A stretch of 64,000 nt of DNA from Cypionkella aquatica (GTDB taxonomy: Bacteria > Pseudomonadota > Alphaproteobacteria > Rhodobacterales > Rhodobacteraceae). The translations under genes were made by a program, and so were the position numbers. The DNA is taken from the NCBI RefSeq assembly GCF_030161095.1, contig NZ_BSPP01000007.1, positions 558,920 through 622,919 on the forward strand, in the 5' to 3' direction. Every line of letters begins with the position of its first letter. The stretch's first letter is position 1. Positions 29,321 to 39,232 of this stretch are shown piece after piece. Under the pieces are notes generated by a model. That model was given only the letters and a program-made list of their open reading frames with translations, was not told the origin of the DNA and searched no databases.

Positions 29321-30065
29321 AGCCGCATGGCCTGATGGCCACGGGCGTCACGTTCTGCCAACGGTTGACAGCACCAATGCATATGCGTTGCGCATGGCCC
29401 TGGATACACCGGGGCCTGCGTGGTTTCTGGGGCTAGAGCAAACCGCTGGCCGGGGCAGGCGGGCACGGCCTTGGGCATCGCCACGCGGAAATTTCTACGC
29501 CAGTTTGCTGCTGCACCCGACCGAGCCGCCTGAGCAGATCGCCCTGCGCAGCTTTGCTGCAAGCCTTGCCTTGCGCGATGCCTTCGTCAGTCTGACCGGG
29601 CTTCCCGGCGCTTTTGCGTTGAAATGGCCCAATGATGTGCTGCTGAATGGCGGCAAGGTGGCGGGGATTTTGCTTGAAAGCACGGCGTCAAAGACCGGCT
29701 TTGATCTGGCCATCGGCATCGGCGTCAACCTGATCGGCGCACCCGATCCGGCAGCCGTGGAGGCGGGCGCCACAGTCCCGGTCAGCCTGCTGGCCGAAAC
29801 GGGCCTGCGCGTGACACCCGAGGCTTTCCTCGACGCGCTCGCCCCCGCCTATGCCGCATGGGAAGCGCTTTTCATCGCCCAAGGCTTCGCCGCCCTGCGG
29901 CAAGAATGGCTGGCCCATGCCGCGCGGCTTGGCGATACCATCCGCGCCCGCACCGGAACCCAAACCCGCGAAGGCGTGTTCGAAACCATTGATCCCGCAG
30001 GCAATCTGATCCTGCGAATGTCCTCTGGCCCTGTCGCAATCCCTGCGGCAGAGGTGTTTTTCTAA
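29310..30065 (+). CDS. birA: Biotin--[acetyl-CoA-carboxylase] ligase
   Basis: The 251-residue enzyme activates biotin to biotinyl-AMP and attaches it to the carboxyl carrier protein. It has the binding loop GRGRRARPW, the catalytic segment [20 protein letters not shown] and [10 protein letters not shown]. No N-terminal DNA-binding domain is present, so it is a ligase only. No in-frame ATG fits. A TTG at 29310 overlapping the nuoN end gives the expected N-terminus just before [10 protein letters not shown]. Linkage to nuoN and coaX is typical of alphaproteobacteria. Confidence 0.9.
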   Translation: MSAKAAWPDGHGRHVLPTVDSTNAYALRMALDTPGPAWFLGLEQTAGRGRRARPWASPRGNFYASLLLHPTEPPEQIALRSFAASLALRDAFVSLTGLPGAFALKWPNDVLLNGGKVAGILLESTASKTGFDLAIGIGVNLIGAPDPAAVEAGATVPVSLLAETGLRVTPEAFLDALAPAYAAWEALFIAQGFAALRQEWLAHAARLGDTIRARTGTQTREGVFETIDPAGNLILRMSSGPVAIPAAEVFF

Positions 30066-30077
30066 GTGGGGTGCGGC

Positions 30078-30851
30078 ATGCTTCTGGCCATCGACTGCGG
30101 CAACACCAACACGGTGTTCTCCATCTGGAACGGCGCGAAATTCATAGCCACTTGGCGCATCGCCACTGACCACAAGCGTACGGCAGATGAGTATTTAGTC
30201 TGGCTCTCCAGCCTGCTTATGCTGACCAAAACAGAAGCCCAGATCACCGAGGCGATCATCAGCAGCACCGTGCCGCGCGTTGTCTTCAACCTGCGTGTGC
30301 TGTGTGATCGCTATTTCAACTGCCGCCCGTTGGTGGTGGGCAAGCCCGGCTGCAACCTGCCCGTGGCCCCCCGCGTCGATCAAGGCACCACCGTTGGCCC
30401 CGACCGCTTGGTCAATACCGTGGCCGGGTTTGACCGCCACGGCGGCAATCTGATCGTGGTCGATTTCGGCACCGCCACCACCTTTGACGTGGTGGACCAT
30501 GACGGCGCTTATGTCGGCGGCGTCATCGCCCCCGGCGTCAACCTCTCGCTCGAGGCGTTGCACATGGCCGCCGCCGCGCTGCCGCATATCGACGTGGCAA
30601 AGCCTGCAAAAGCCATCGGAACGAATACGGTGGCTTGTATGCAATCGGGCGTGTATTGGGGCTATATCGGGCTGATCGAAGGCATCGTGCGCGCCGTGCG
30701 CCGCGAACGCGAGACGCCTATGAATGTCATTGCCACTGGCGGACTGGCTTCTTTGTTCGCCCAAGGAACGGAACTATTTCACAAAGTTGAGGACGATTTG
30801 ACCATGCATGGCCTTGTCCTCATCAACCAATACAACAAGGAAACGGCATGA
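30078..30851 (+). CDS. coaX: Type III pantothenate kinase
   Basis: CoaX phosphorylates pantothenate, the first step of coenzyme A synthesis. The 257-residue protein has the ASKHA-fold phosphate loop DCGNTNTVFSIW at the N-terminus, the second phosphate motif VVDFGTATTFDVV, and GGVIAPGVNLSLEAL. The ATG at 30078 gives the conserved MLLAIDCGNTN. It overlaps rnj by ATGA. Confidence 0.95.
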   Translation: MLLAIDCGNTNTVFSIWNGAKFIATWRIATDHKRTADEYLVWLSSLLMLTKTEAQITEAIISSTVPRVVFNLRVLCDRYFNCRPLVVGKPGCNLPVAPRVDQGTTVGPDRLVNTVAGFDRHGGNLIVVDFGTATTFDVVDHDGAYVGGVIAPGVNLSLEALHMAAAALPHIDVAKPAKAIGTNTVACMQSGVYWGYIGLIEGIVRAVRRERETPMNVIATGGLASLFAQGTELFHKVEDDLTMHGLVLINQYNKETA

Positions 30852-32524
30852 GCGGTGAGCGGCTGATTTATCTACCATTGGGCGGGGCCGGCGAGATCGG
30901 CATGAACGCCTATGTCTACGGCTATGGCCCGAAAGGGCGCGAGCGTTTGATCCTCGTCGATCTTGGCGTGGCTTTCCCGGATATGGACACATCCCCCGGC
31001 GTTGATCTGATCATGCCGGATATCTCTTGGCTGGCTGACAAGCTGGACCGGCTTGAGGCCATTTTCATCACCCACGCCCACGAAGACCACATCGGCGCTT
31101 TGGCGCATCTGTGGCCAACCTTGCGCAAGCCCGTTTATGCGCGCAAATTCACCGCCACCATTGGCCGGTTGAAATTTGAAGAATACGGCCTGCCGAAAGA
31201 CGCGATCACCACCGTCGAGTCGCGCCCCCACACGGTTGAGGCTGGCCCCTTCAAGGTGCAATTCGTCCCCGTCGCCCATTCGATCCCGGAATCTGGTGGC
31301 CTGGTGATCGACACGCCTGCGGGCCGTATTTTCCACTCGGGCGATTTCAAACGCGACGCGACGCCCATCGTCGGCGAAGGCTGGGACGACGCGGTGATGG
31401 AGGCGATTGCCGCCGAGCGTCCGATCAAGGCGCTGATGTGCGATTCCACCAACGTGTTCTCGCTGCATGAAGGCCGCTCGGAAAGCACGCTGAAAGACCC
31501 GATTGCCGAATTGATCAAGAATTCCGGCGGCATGGTCGTGGCCACCACCTTTGCCTCGAACGTCGCTCGCCTGAAAACCTTGGCCGAAGCGGGCCGGATG
31601 GCGGATCGCTCGGTTTGCCTGCTCGGTCGCGCCATGAAGCGGATGGTGTCGGCGGCGGAAGAATCTGGCGTGCTGAAAGACTTCCCGCCGGTGATCACCC
31701 CCGAGCAAGCGCTGGAAGTGCCGCGCAAGAACCTGATGCTGATTGTGACGGGTTCGCAGGGGGAACGCCGCGCGGCGTCGGCGCAACTCAGCCGTGGCAA
31801 ATATCTGGGGATCGAGATGAAAGAGGGCGATACCTTCCTGTTCTCGTCCAAGATCATCCCCGGCAATGAACGCGGCGTTTATGCCATCGTGAACGCTTTG
31901 TCCGAAAAGGGCGTCAACATCGTTGATGACAACAACGGGCTTTACCACGTCTCGGGCCACGCCAACCGCCCGGATCTGGAGCATGTGCATCGCCTGTTCC
32001 TGCCCGATATGCTGATCCCGATGCATGGCGAACACCGCCACTTGCGCGAACATGCCCGCATCGGGCTTGAGGCTGGCATCGCCTCGGCGGTCGTCACCAA
32101 CGGCATGATGATGGACATCACCGGCGACGTGCCCAAGGTCGCCGAACATATCGAGGCGGGCCGCACCTATCTGGACGGCTCGGTGCTGATCGGCGCGCTG
32201 GATGGCGTGGTGCGCAACCGCATCCGCATGGCGCTGAATGGCCTTGCGATGGTCACGGTGATATTGGACGAGCAGGACCGCCCGCTTGGCGAGGCTTGGG
32301 TCGAGTTGATGGGCCTGCCCGAAACCGGCAAAGGCGGTCGCAATCTGGCCGAGACGCTGGAAACCGAACTGACCGAGTTCCTCGACGGTGCCGGTCGGAA
32401 AATTCTGGCGAATGACGACAAGATGGACGAGGCCCTGCGCAAAATCGTCCGGCAAGTCTCGATGGAAGAGATCGGCAAGAAGCCCGAAGTCATCGTTGTG
32501 GTCAGCCGCTTGGCTGCCGAATAA
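30848..32524 (+). CDS. rnj: Ribonuclease J
   Basis: RNase J is a beta-CASP metallo-beta-lactamase ribonuclease with 5'-exo- and endonuclease activity, acting in RNA maturation and decay. The 558-residue protein has the metal-binding motif THAHEDHIG (about residue 75), a further His in PVAHSIPESG, Asp in FHSGDFK, and the beta-CASP elements including the GSQGE and SGHA segments. The length is normal. It is the last gene of the block that starts at nuoA and is followed by a terminator-like hairpin. Confidence 0.95.
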   Translation: MSGERLIYLPLGGAGEIGMNAYVYGYGPKGRERLILVDLGVAFPDMDTSPGVDLIMPDISWLADKLDRLEAIFITHAHEDHIGALAHLWPTLRKPVYARKFTATIGRLKFEEYGLPKDAITTVESRPHTVEAGPFKVQFVPVAHSIPESGGLVIDTPAGRIFHSGDFKRDATPIVGEGWDDAVMEAIAAERPIKALMCDSTNVFSLHEGRSESTLKDPIAELIKNSGGMVVATTFASNVARLKTLAEAGRMADRSVCLLGRAMKRMVSAAEESGVLKDFPPVITPEQALEVPRKNLMLIVTGSQGERRAASAQLSRGKYLGIEMKEGDTFLFSSKIIPGNERGVYAIVNALSEKGVNIVDDNNGLYHVSGHANRPDLEHVHRLFLPDMLIPMHGEHRHLREHARIGLEAGIASAVVTNGMMMDITGDVPKVAEHIEAGRTYLDGSVLIGALDGVVRNRIRMALNGLAMVTVILDEQDRPLGEAWVELMGLPETGKGGRNLAETLETELTEFLDGAGRKILANDDKMDEALRKIVRQVSMEEIGKKPEVIVVVSRLAAE

Positions 32525-32640
32525 TCCAAAGCATCAGCGGTTTGGCAAACACCAGACCGCAGATGCCAGATCACCGCCCCGCTTGACCGCTCTGATCAAT
32601 AGCTGGTGGTACAATTTTCACAAACCACATCTAATAGAAA

Positions 32641-32660
32641 TCTGTCCCAGCTGGGACAGA
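32641..32660. promoter_or_regulatory. Perfect 20-bp palindrome TCTGTCCCAGCTGGGACAGA
   Basis: The sequence is identical to its reverse complement over all 20 bases, and the core GTCCCAGCTGGGAC is GC-rich. It lies 117 bases after rnj and before the terminator shared with the DEAD-box gene. It could be an operator, or part of a terminator or small RNA. A related GGTCCC-N5-GGGACC lies at 57234. Confidence 0.5.
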
Positions 32661-32702
32661 ATCCCGGCACGTTTTACCGCGTAAAGCCCGGCGTTGAAAT
32701 GC

Positions 32703-32731
32703 AAAAGGCCCCGCAGATCGCAGGGCCTTTT
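32703..32731. terminator. Bidirectional terminator between rnj and the DEAD-box gene
   Basis: AAAAGGCCC (32703-32711) pairs with GGGCCTTTT (32723-32731) around an 11-base loop. With T tracts in both directions it fits a rho-independent terminator for both convergent genes. Confidence 0.8.
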
Positions 32732-32762
32732 GTCATTCTGGTGGCTGCATCAGCGCCGAATA

Positions 32763-34478
32763 TCAGCCTTCAGTGCCCGTGGCGGGCGCATCTTCCGGCT
32801 CGTCTGCGGTGCTGGTGGTGATGGCAAAGCTGCGCATCAGGAAGTCGGGCATATGGTCGCCCATGCCAACCACCCGCTCGCCATTGTCGCGTCCGCCGCG
32901 ATAGTCGCGCCGATCATCACCGCGGCCTTCACCCCGGCGGTCATCCCGACGCGGTTCGTGGCGGTTGTCATTGCGCGGCTCATTCCGGCTTTCGCCACGA
33001 CCCTCACTCCGGGGTTCTGCGCGATGCTCATGGCGATGCTCGCCCCGACCTTCTGTGGAACGCGCTTCCGAAGACCGCCCCTCTGCGCGGCGATCATCCG
33101 AACGATCTTCCCGACGGGGACGCTCTGCGCGCTCGGGCCGGGTTGGGGCTTCAGCGACGACAGGTGCTTCAACAGCGGTTTCCACTGCGGCGACGGCCAC
33201 GGCTGCCACCACGGGTTTGTCCTCACGCGCGCCACGCTCACGCGGGCCACGCCCACCACGGCTGCGCGACGACGACGACGAGCGTTCTTCACGCGCGCGC
33301 TCGGGTTGATCCGACGCACCTTCCAACGCACCTTCCGGCACTTCACCACGCGGGATCGGCTGTTTCACCAGCGCTTCAATCGCGTTGATGTATTTCTCAT
33401 CCGACGGCACCGCGATCGTATAGGCTTTGCCCAAACGCCCGGCACGACCGGTGCGGCCAATGCGGTGGACGTAATCTTCAGGGTGGCTTGGCGCGTCAAA
33501 GTTGAACACATGGCTGACCGCCGGGATGTCCAGACCGCGTGCCGCCACATCCGACGCCACCAGCAAATGCACCGAGCCGTCGCGGAACCCGTCCAGCGTC
33601 TTGGTGCGCACCGATTGATCAAGGTCACCGTGAATAGGCGAGGCATTGAAGCCGTGCTGTTTCAGCGATTTTGACACCACATCCACATCCATCTTGCGAT
33701 TGCAGAAGATGATGGCGTTGGTGCAGGACTCGCCCTCGGCCCGGATCAGCGCCCGCAAAACCGCGCGCTTTTCGGCAAAAGAACGATCCTTGCGCGAGGG
33801 CGTGAACTGGATCAGCTTTTGCTCGATCGTCAGCGATGCCGTCGCCTGCCGCGCCACTTCGACCTTCACAGCCCCCGACAGGAAGGTGTTGGTGATGCGC
33901 TCAATTTCCGGCGCCATCGTCGCCGAATAGAAGAAGGTCTGCCGGGTGAACGGCGTCAGGCTGAAAATCCGCTCGATATCGGGGATAAAGCCCATATCCA
34001 GCATCCGGTCGGCCTCATCCACCACCATGATCTGCACGCCGGTCAGCAACAGCTTGCCGCGCTCGTGGTGATCCAGCAGGCGGCCGGGGGTGGCGATCAG
34101 CACATCGACGCCACGGTCGATCAGCTTGTCTTGCTCGCCAAACGACACGCCGCCGATCAGCAAAGCCTTGGTCAGTTTGGTGTATTTGGCATAAACATCA
34201 AAGTTTTCCGCCACCTGAGCCGCCAATTCGCGGGTAGGGGCCAGCACAAGGCTGCGCGGCATCCGCGCTTTCGCCCGGCCTTGGCCCAGCAAAGTGATCA
34301 TCGGCAGCGTAAAGCTGGCGGTCTTGCCGGTGCCGGTCTGGGCGATGCCCAACACGTCTTTGCCTTGCAGCGCGTGCGGGATGGCTTGGGCTTGGATCGG
34401 GGTGGGGGTTTCGTAGCCGGCTTCTGCCACGGCCTTGAGCACGCGGGGATCCAGCGCGAGATCTGAGAATTTGGTCAT
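32763..34478 (-). CDS. DEAD-box RNA helicase with Arg-rich tail
   Basis: The 571-residue protein has all core helicase motifs: AQTGTGKT (I), PTRELA (Ia), TPGR (Ib), DEAD (II), SAT (III), ARGLDIP (V) and HRIGRTGR (VI), covering residues 1-380. The remaining 190 residues are disordered and rich in Arg, Glu, Asp and Ser, with RGGRGPRERG-type segments, which should bind RNA non-specifically. It belongs to the RhlE/DeaD-like group that acts in RNA decay and ribosome assembly. The start at 34478 (MTKFSDLALD) matches the family Q-motif region. It is convergent with rnj, an RNA-decay nuclease. Confidence 0.93.
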   Translation of the reverse strand: MTKFSDLALDPRVLKAVAEAGYETPTPIQAQAIPHALQGKDVLGIAQTGTGKTASFTLPMITLLGQGRAKARMPRSLVLAPTRELAAQVAENFDVYAKYTKLTKALLIGGVSFGEQDKLIDRGVDVLIATPGRLLDHHERGKLLLTGVQIMVVDEADRMLDMGFIPDIERIFSLTPFTRQTFFYSATMAPEIERITNTFLSGAVKVEVARQATASLTIEQKLIQFTPSRKDRSFAEKRAVLRALIRAEGESCTNAIIFCNRKMDVDVVSKSLKQHGFNASPIHGDLDQSVRTKTLDGFRDGSVHLLVASDVAARGLDIPAVSHVFNFDAPSHPEDYVHRIGRTGRAGRLGKAYTIAVPSDEKYINAIEALVKQPIPRGEVPEGALEGASDQPERAREERSSSSSRSRGGRGPRERGAREDKPVVAAVAVAAVETAVEAPVVAEAPTRPERAERPRREDRSDDRRAEGRSSEARSTEGRGEHRHEHRAEPRSEGRGESRNEPRNDNRHEPRRDDRRGEGRGDDRRDYRGGRDNGERVVGMGDHMPDFLMRSFAITTSTADEPEDAPATGTEG

Positions 34479-34647
34479 CTGCGTCCTGAGTGATGCGGGT
34501 TCGGCCCGCATGAAATGAAGGGACGCTGCTTTCCGGGCGCCCCGGCGTCTGGGGCGCTAAGGCCCTGCCGCGCGCATAGCGGATTACGCACGGCAGGTCA
34601 AGGATTGTGGAGAAAACCGCCAATTTTGGCCAGATTTAGCCGTTGTT

Positions 34648-36156
34648 TCAGCCGATATCGAAGCTAACGCCCTGCGCCAGCGGCAAAGTGGTGCCGTAGT
34701 TGATGGTGTTGGTGGCGCGGCGCATATAGGCTTTCCACGCATCCGAACCACTCTCGCGCCCGCCGCCGGTTTCCTTCTCGCCGCCAAACGCCCCACCGAT
34801 TTCAGCGCCCGAGGGGCCGATATTGACGTTGGCGATGCCGCAATCGCTGCCGCGCGCCGACAAAAACGCCTCTGCCTCGCGCAGATCATTGGTGAAGATC
34901 GACGACGACAGCCCTTGCGGAACTTCATTGTGTTTCTCAAGCACATCATCGAAGTCTTTGTAGCGCATCACATAAAGGATCGGCGCAAAGGTTTCATGCA
35001 CGACGGGACCAACCTGTGCAGGCATCTCAACCAGCGCCGGGTGCGCGTAGGCGCCACCCAGACCCGTCACCGCCGCGCCACCATGCACCGTGCCACCTGC
35101 CGCACGCGCATCGTCCAGCGCCTTTTCCATACCCACCAGCGCGCCATCATCAATCAGCGGCCCGATCAACACGCCGGTTTCCAACGGATTGCCGACTTTG
35201 ACCGACGAATAGGCGGACTTAAGGCGGGGCAGGAAGGCGTCATAGATGCTGTCATGCAGGAACAGGCGGCGCAACGTTGTGCACCGCTGCCCCGCCGTGC
35301 CCATCGCCGCAAAAGCGACGCCACGCAGGGTCAAATCCAGATCAGCCGAGGGCGTGACAATGGCCGTATTGTTGCCGCCAAGCTCCAACAGGCTGCGGCC
35401 AAAGCGGGCAGCCACTTTGGGGCCAACCTCGCGGCCCATCCGGGTCGATCCAGTGGCCGACACCAGTGCGACCTTGGGGCTATCAACCAAGGCTTCACCC
35501 AAAGCCCGGCCACCGATCAACAGGCTGGACAGCCCGTCAGGCGCATGGTGGCCCGCATCTGCAAAGCGTTTCAAAGCGCGCTCCAGCAAGGCATGGGCGG
35601 CCAGTGCGGAAAGCGAGGCTTTCTCTGACGGCTTCCACACCACGGCATTGCCGCAGACCAAGGCAAGCGCGGTGTTCCACGACCAAACCGCCACCGGGAA
35701 GTTGAAGGCCGAGATTACACCAATCACGCCAATAGGATGCCAGGTTTCCATCATGCGGTGGCTGGGGCGTTCGGAGGCAATCGTATAGCCGTAAAGCTGC
35801 CGCGACAGCCCCACCGCAAAATCACAAATGTCGATCATTTCCTGCACTTCGCCCAAGCCCTCGGACACCACCTTGCCGACCTCGATCGACACCAGACGAC
35901 CCAAGGCAGCCTTGTTGGCGCGCAACTCCTCACCCAGCAATCGCACCAATTCGCCACGCAGCGGCGCGGGCACATTGCGCCAGTCGCGGAACGCGCGGTG
36001 CGCGGACTGGATCGCGGCTTCGGCCTCGGCAGCGGTATGTTCGGCGATCGAGCCAAGGCTTTCGCCACTGATCGGGGTGCGGGTCGGCAGCGGGCCCGCT
36101 TCGGGGGTGACGCCCAGCTGCGCGAGCAGGGTTTGCACTTCGGTGTTCAGCGACAT
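34648..36156 (-). CDS. Aldehyde dehydrogenase, ALDH7-type (aminoadipic semialdehyde / piperideine-6-carboxylate)
   Basis: The 502-residue protein is an NAD-dependent aldehyde dehydrogenase. It has the general-base Glu in LELGGNN and the catalytic Cys in AGQRCTTLRRLF. ELGGNN and GQRCTT are typical of the ALDH7/AmaB branch, which oxidises alpha-aminoadipic semialdehyde in lysine breakdown. ISAFNFPVAVW and VWKPSEKASLSA support this placement. The start at 36156 is chosen because the region upstream shows no family sequence. No lysine-catabolic genes are adjacent, so the substrate is a family-level inference. Confidence 0.88.
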   Translation of the reverse strand: MSLNTEVQTLLAQLGVTPEAGPLPTRTPISGESLGSIAEHTAAEAEAAIQSAHRAFRDWRNVPAPLRGELVRLLGEELRANKAALGRLVSIEVGKVVSEGLGEVQEMIDICDFAVGLSRQLYGYTIASERPSHRMMETWHPIGVIGVISAFNFPVAVWSWNTALALVCGNAVVWKPSEKASLSALAAHALLERALKRFADAGHHAPDGLSSLLIGGRALGEALVDSPKVALVSATGSTRMGREVGPKVAARFGRSLLELGGNNTAIVTPSADLDLTLRGVAFAAMGTAGQRCTTLRRLFLHDSIYDAFLPRLKSAYSSVKVGNPLETGVLIGPLIDDGALVGMEKALDDARAAGGTVHGGAAVTGLGGAYAHPALVEMPAQVGPVVHETFAPILYVMRYKDFDDVLEKHNEVPQGLSSSIFTNDLREAEAFLSARGSDCGIANVNIGPSGAEIGGAFGGEKETGGGRESGSDAWKAYMRRATNTINYGTTLPLAQGVSFDIG

Positions 36157-36374
36157 ATGGGCCTCATACAGCAGGGAGTTTGCGCTATAAGACCGGGCCG
36201 GCATGGCGTTGCAAGAGGTGGCGGGCCCGCGCAGAGGGTGCGCTCTGCCGGGAATTTGCAACACTCTGCGCGGTCCGCACGGCATAGTGCCGCTTTTGGC
36301 GCTACAATCTGAGCCGAACACACTGCACAAAACAGCAAGCTGTCAGGTTCAAAAATATTCCGTTGCGCAAAGAC

Positions 36375-36399
36375 GGGCTGCCCAAATTCCGGGCAGCCC
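36375..36399. terminator. Hairpin downstream of prfC
   Basis: GGGCTGCCC (36375-36383) pairs perfectly with GGGCAGCCC (36391-36399) around an AT-rich 7-base loop. It begins six bases after the prfC stop. The T tract on the minus strand is short (TCTTTG), so termination may be partial. Confidence 0.65.
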
Positions 36400-36404
36400 C
36401 GGCG

Positions 36405-38003
36405 TCACACCATCATTTCCTTGGTCGCGGTCAACTTCACCTCGGGGTAGTCGCGCTCAATGCGGTCGATATCCCATTTCAGGCGGGTCAGGAAAACTGT
36501 ATCGCCGTCGTTATCCAAGGCAATATGGCCCTTGTTAACATTGACGAATTTTTCAACCTCGGCCTTGGCACCTGAAACCCAACGCGCCGAGGTGAACTGC
36601 GAAGGCTCAAACCGGACGGGTAGGGAGTATTCCTGCTCGATCCGGCTGGCCAAAACCTCAAACTGCAAGGGGCCGACGACGCCGACGATAAAGCCAGAAC
36701 CGATCATCGGCTTGAACACTTTCGCGGCGCCTTCTTCGGCAAATTGCATCAGGGCTTTTTCCAGATGCTTGGCCTTCATCGGATCGCCTGCACGCACCAC
36801 TTGCAGCAGTTCCGGCGCAAAAGACGGGATGCCGGTGAAGCGCAAAGCCTCGCCTTCGGTCAGCGCGTCACCGATGCGCAATTGGCCATGGTTCGGGATG
36901 CCGATGATATCGCCGGCCCAAGCCTCCTCGGCCAACTCACGGTCGGCGGCGAGGAACATCACCGGGTTGGCGATGGCCATTTGCTTCTTGGACCGCACAT
37001 GCAGCAGTTTCATGCCGCGTTCAAAATGCCCCGAGGCCATGCGCACGAAGGCCACGCGGTCGCGGTGCTTGGGGTCCATATTGGCCTGAACCTTGAACAC
37101 GAAGCCCGTAACCGTCTGTTCTGCCGGATCAATCTGGCGTTCTTGCGCTTTTTGTGGCTGCGGCTCTGGGCCATATTCGCCCATGCCGTCCATCAGTTCC
37201 TTGACGCCAAACGAGTTGATCGCCGAGCCGAACCAGATCGGGGTCAAAGAGCCGTTCAAGAAAGCCTCTCGGCTAAAGGCGGGCAGCAATTCCCGTGCCA
37301 TTTCAAGCTCTTCGCGCAGCTTCTTCAACTGCTCTGGCGCGATGTGATCAGCAAGCTTTGGATCATCAAGGCCCGAGATCTGGATGGTTTCGGCGACCTT
37401 GTTGCGGTCGGCGCGGTCCATGATTTCCAGACGGTCGTGCAGCAAGTCATAAGCACCGACGAAATCGCGCCCCATGCCGATGGGCCAGGACGCAGGGGTT
37501 ACGTCAATCGCCAGATTCTCTTGAATTTCATCAATAATATCAAACGTATCGCGCGATTCGCGGTCCATCTTGTTACAGAAGGTCAAGATCGGCAGATCGC
37601 GCATCCGGCAGACTTCAAACAGCTTTTGCGTCTGGCTTTCCACACCTTTTGCGCCGTCAATCACCATGATCGCCGCATCAACGGCGGTCAGCGTGCGGTA
37701 GGTATCTTCGGAAAAATCCGAGTGGCCGGGGGTATCGACGAGGTTAAAGCGATAGTGCCGAAAATCGAACGACATGGCCGAGGCCGAGACCGAAATCCCG
37801 CGCTCTTGCTCCATTTTCATGAAATCCGAGCGGGTGCGGCGTGCCTCGCCCTTGGCACGCACTTGGCCAGCCATCTGAATGGCGCCACCAAACAGCAGGA
37901 ATTTTTCGGTCAACGTGGTTTTGCCTGCGTCGGGGTGCGAAATGATCGCAAAGGTCCGGCGGCGGGCGATTTCGGGCGGGAGAGGGGCGCGATTGTCAAG
38001 CAT
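36405..38003 (-). CDS. prfC: Peptide chain release factor 3
   Basis: RF3 is a translational GTPase that recycles RF1 and RF2 from the ribosome after termination. The 532-residue protein has the P-loop SHPDAGKTTLTE, the switch segment QERGISVSASAM, DTPGHSDF and NKMDRES, followed by EF-G-like domains with the family ending. Length and start (MLDNRAPLPPEIARRRTFA) are normal. It stands alone, with the hairpin at 36375 behind it. Confidence 0.96.
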   Translation of the reverse strand: MLDNRAPLPPEIARRRTFAIISHPDAGKTTLTEKFLLFGGAIQMAGQVRAKGEARRTRSDFMKMEQERGISVSASAMSFDFRHYRFNLVDTPGHSDFSEDTYRTLTAVDAAIMVIDGAKGVESQTQKLFEVCRMRDLPILTFCNKMDRESRDTFDIIDEIQENLAIDVTPASWPIGMGRDFVGAYDLLHDRLEIMDRADRNKVAETIQISGLDDPKLADHIAPEQLKKLREELEMARELLPAFSREAFLNGSLTPIWFGSAINSFGVKELMDGMGEYGPEPQPQKAQERQIDPAEQTVTGFVFKVQANMDPKHRDRVAFVRMASGHFERGMKLLHVRSKKQMAIANPVMFLAADRELAEEAWAGDIIGIPNHGQLRIGDALTEGEALRFTGIPSFAPELLQVVRAGDPMKAKHLEKALMQFAEEGAAKVFKPMIGSGFIVGVVGPLQFEVLASRIEQEYSLPVRFEPSQFTSARWVSGAKAEVEKFVNVNKGHIALDNDGDTVFLTRLKWDIDRIERDYPEVKLTATKEMMV

Positions 38004-38035
38004 ACAGGCGCTTTAGCCGAAAGTGCTGCGCAGGT

Positions 38036-39052
38036 CTAGCGTTGCCGCGCGGGGGCGGAGCGGGGCGTTTTGAACAGGGTTTGCGGGCCAATGGCATCCA
38101 GAAACTGCCGACCCGCCTCGGTGCCAAAATGCTGATTCTGACTAAGGCCGGGGAAGCGGGCTTTGACATCCTCTGACAATTCGGCGGGTAGACGGTTCAC
38201 GGTGGCATCATTCACCATCAGGCTTTCTGCGGGAACCCCCTCGGCATAGATGATCTCATGATGATCGAACACGATGCTGAAGAAATCGACAACGCCACCT
38301 TCTTGGATAAAAACAGATTTATTATCAACAAGATGCTTGGCCTGCACCAGAAGTTCAGAGGTGGGCAGATTGGCATTGCGCTGGCGTTGATACAGAAACA
38401 TCCGGTGATGCTGGCTGACAATCAAATCGCTGGAATTGCCCAATGTGCCCGCTGTGATCACGACAGGCGCAAAGGCCCCGACAGCGCGCAGGGTGGTCGA
38501 GCCAATCCAGCGGATCGACTGGCCGCCGTGATCGCGCGTCAGCACCTTATCGCCGACCTTCAGGGTTTCAATCGCCCGCTGCTGACCCGAGGCAAGGGTG
38601 ATCATCGTGCCACGCGCAAAGGACACGCAAAGCAGATCGGCAAGGCCGGTGTCTTGCGGCGCATCGTCAATCTTCAGCAGGCTGTAATCGTTCAGACCTG
38701 ACATTGGAGACAGCGGCAGCACGAAACGCGCGCCATCGGGCAGCGAGATCAGCACCAGATCGACCTGATCGCCGTCAGTGCTCATCATCGTGTAGCGCGC
38801 TTCAAACAGCAGCGCGTCGCCCAAGCCGCCCACAGCCGAGCCTTGGCCGACGCGTTGCAGCCCATCGGCCAAGGTAACAACAAGCCGCAGCGGGGCTTGG
38901 CTTGCGTCCAACGCATAGATGTCACCCGCGCAGACGTCTTCGGGGCCAGTCAGGCCGTCGCCAATATTCACGCCATTGATGACGTAAATGGCATCGGCTG
39001 GCAGAACCTGACAGGCGTGACCGGGCGCAGAAGAGGTGTTTTGGGCGTTCAT
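38036..39052 (-). CDS. Hint-domain protein
   Basis: The 338-residue protein has an N-terminal beta-rich part (1-135) and a Hint (hedgehog/intein) domain from about residue 140. The latter shows CVSFARGTMITLASGQQRAI with nucleophile candidate C142, then LKVGDKVLTRDHGGQSIRWIG and the segment ISQHH-like VSQHHRMFLY. Such proteins are frequent in Rhodobacteraceae. Many are thought to be self-processing surface or secreted proteins, but the role here is unknown. No signal peptide is obvious and no toxin domain follows. Confidence 0.85.
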   Translation of the reverse strand: MNAQNTSSAPGHACQVLPADAIYVINGVNIGDGLTGPEDVCAGDIYALDASQAPLRLVVTLADGLQRVGQGSAVGGLGDALLFEARYTMMSTDGDQVDLVLISLPDGARFVLPLSPMSGLNDYSLLKIDDAPQDTGLADLLCVSFARGTMITLASGQQRAIETLKVGDKVLTRDHGGQSIRWIGSTTLRAVGAFAPVVITAGTLGNSSDLIVSQHHRMFLYQRQRNANLPTSELLVQAKHLVDNKSVFIQEGGVVDFFSIVFDHHEIIYAEGVPAESLMVNDATVNRLPAELSEDVKARFPGLSQNQHFGTEAGRQFLDAIGPQTLFKTPRSAPARQR

Positions 39053-39232
39053 GGGGCGAAACTTACCGAGCGATCGTTAATATTGCATATGAACCGCGAA
39101 CTGGTGCGGCTCAAGTCAGTAGACGCGAACAATGGGGTTAAATTTTGACTTTCTGGTGAATTGCACAGCACGACGGTGGCTTACAGTGCGGCGGATCGGC
39201 TGTTAGGTTGGCGCAAACAAAGGAGTCTGGCG

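Noticed and set aside
30872-32455. 527-codon minus-strand frame opposite rnj
   Set aside because: It is opposite a clear RNase J gene and has shadow-type composition, so it was not treated as a gene.
32596-32700. Possible tRNA or small RNA gene between rnj and the DEAD-box gene
   Set aside because: No cloverleaf, GTTC-type T loop or CCA-pairing acceptor stem could be drawn. Only the palindrome and the terminator are supported.
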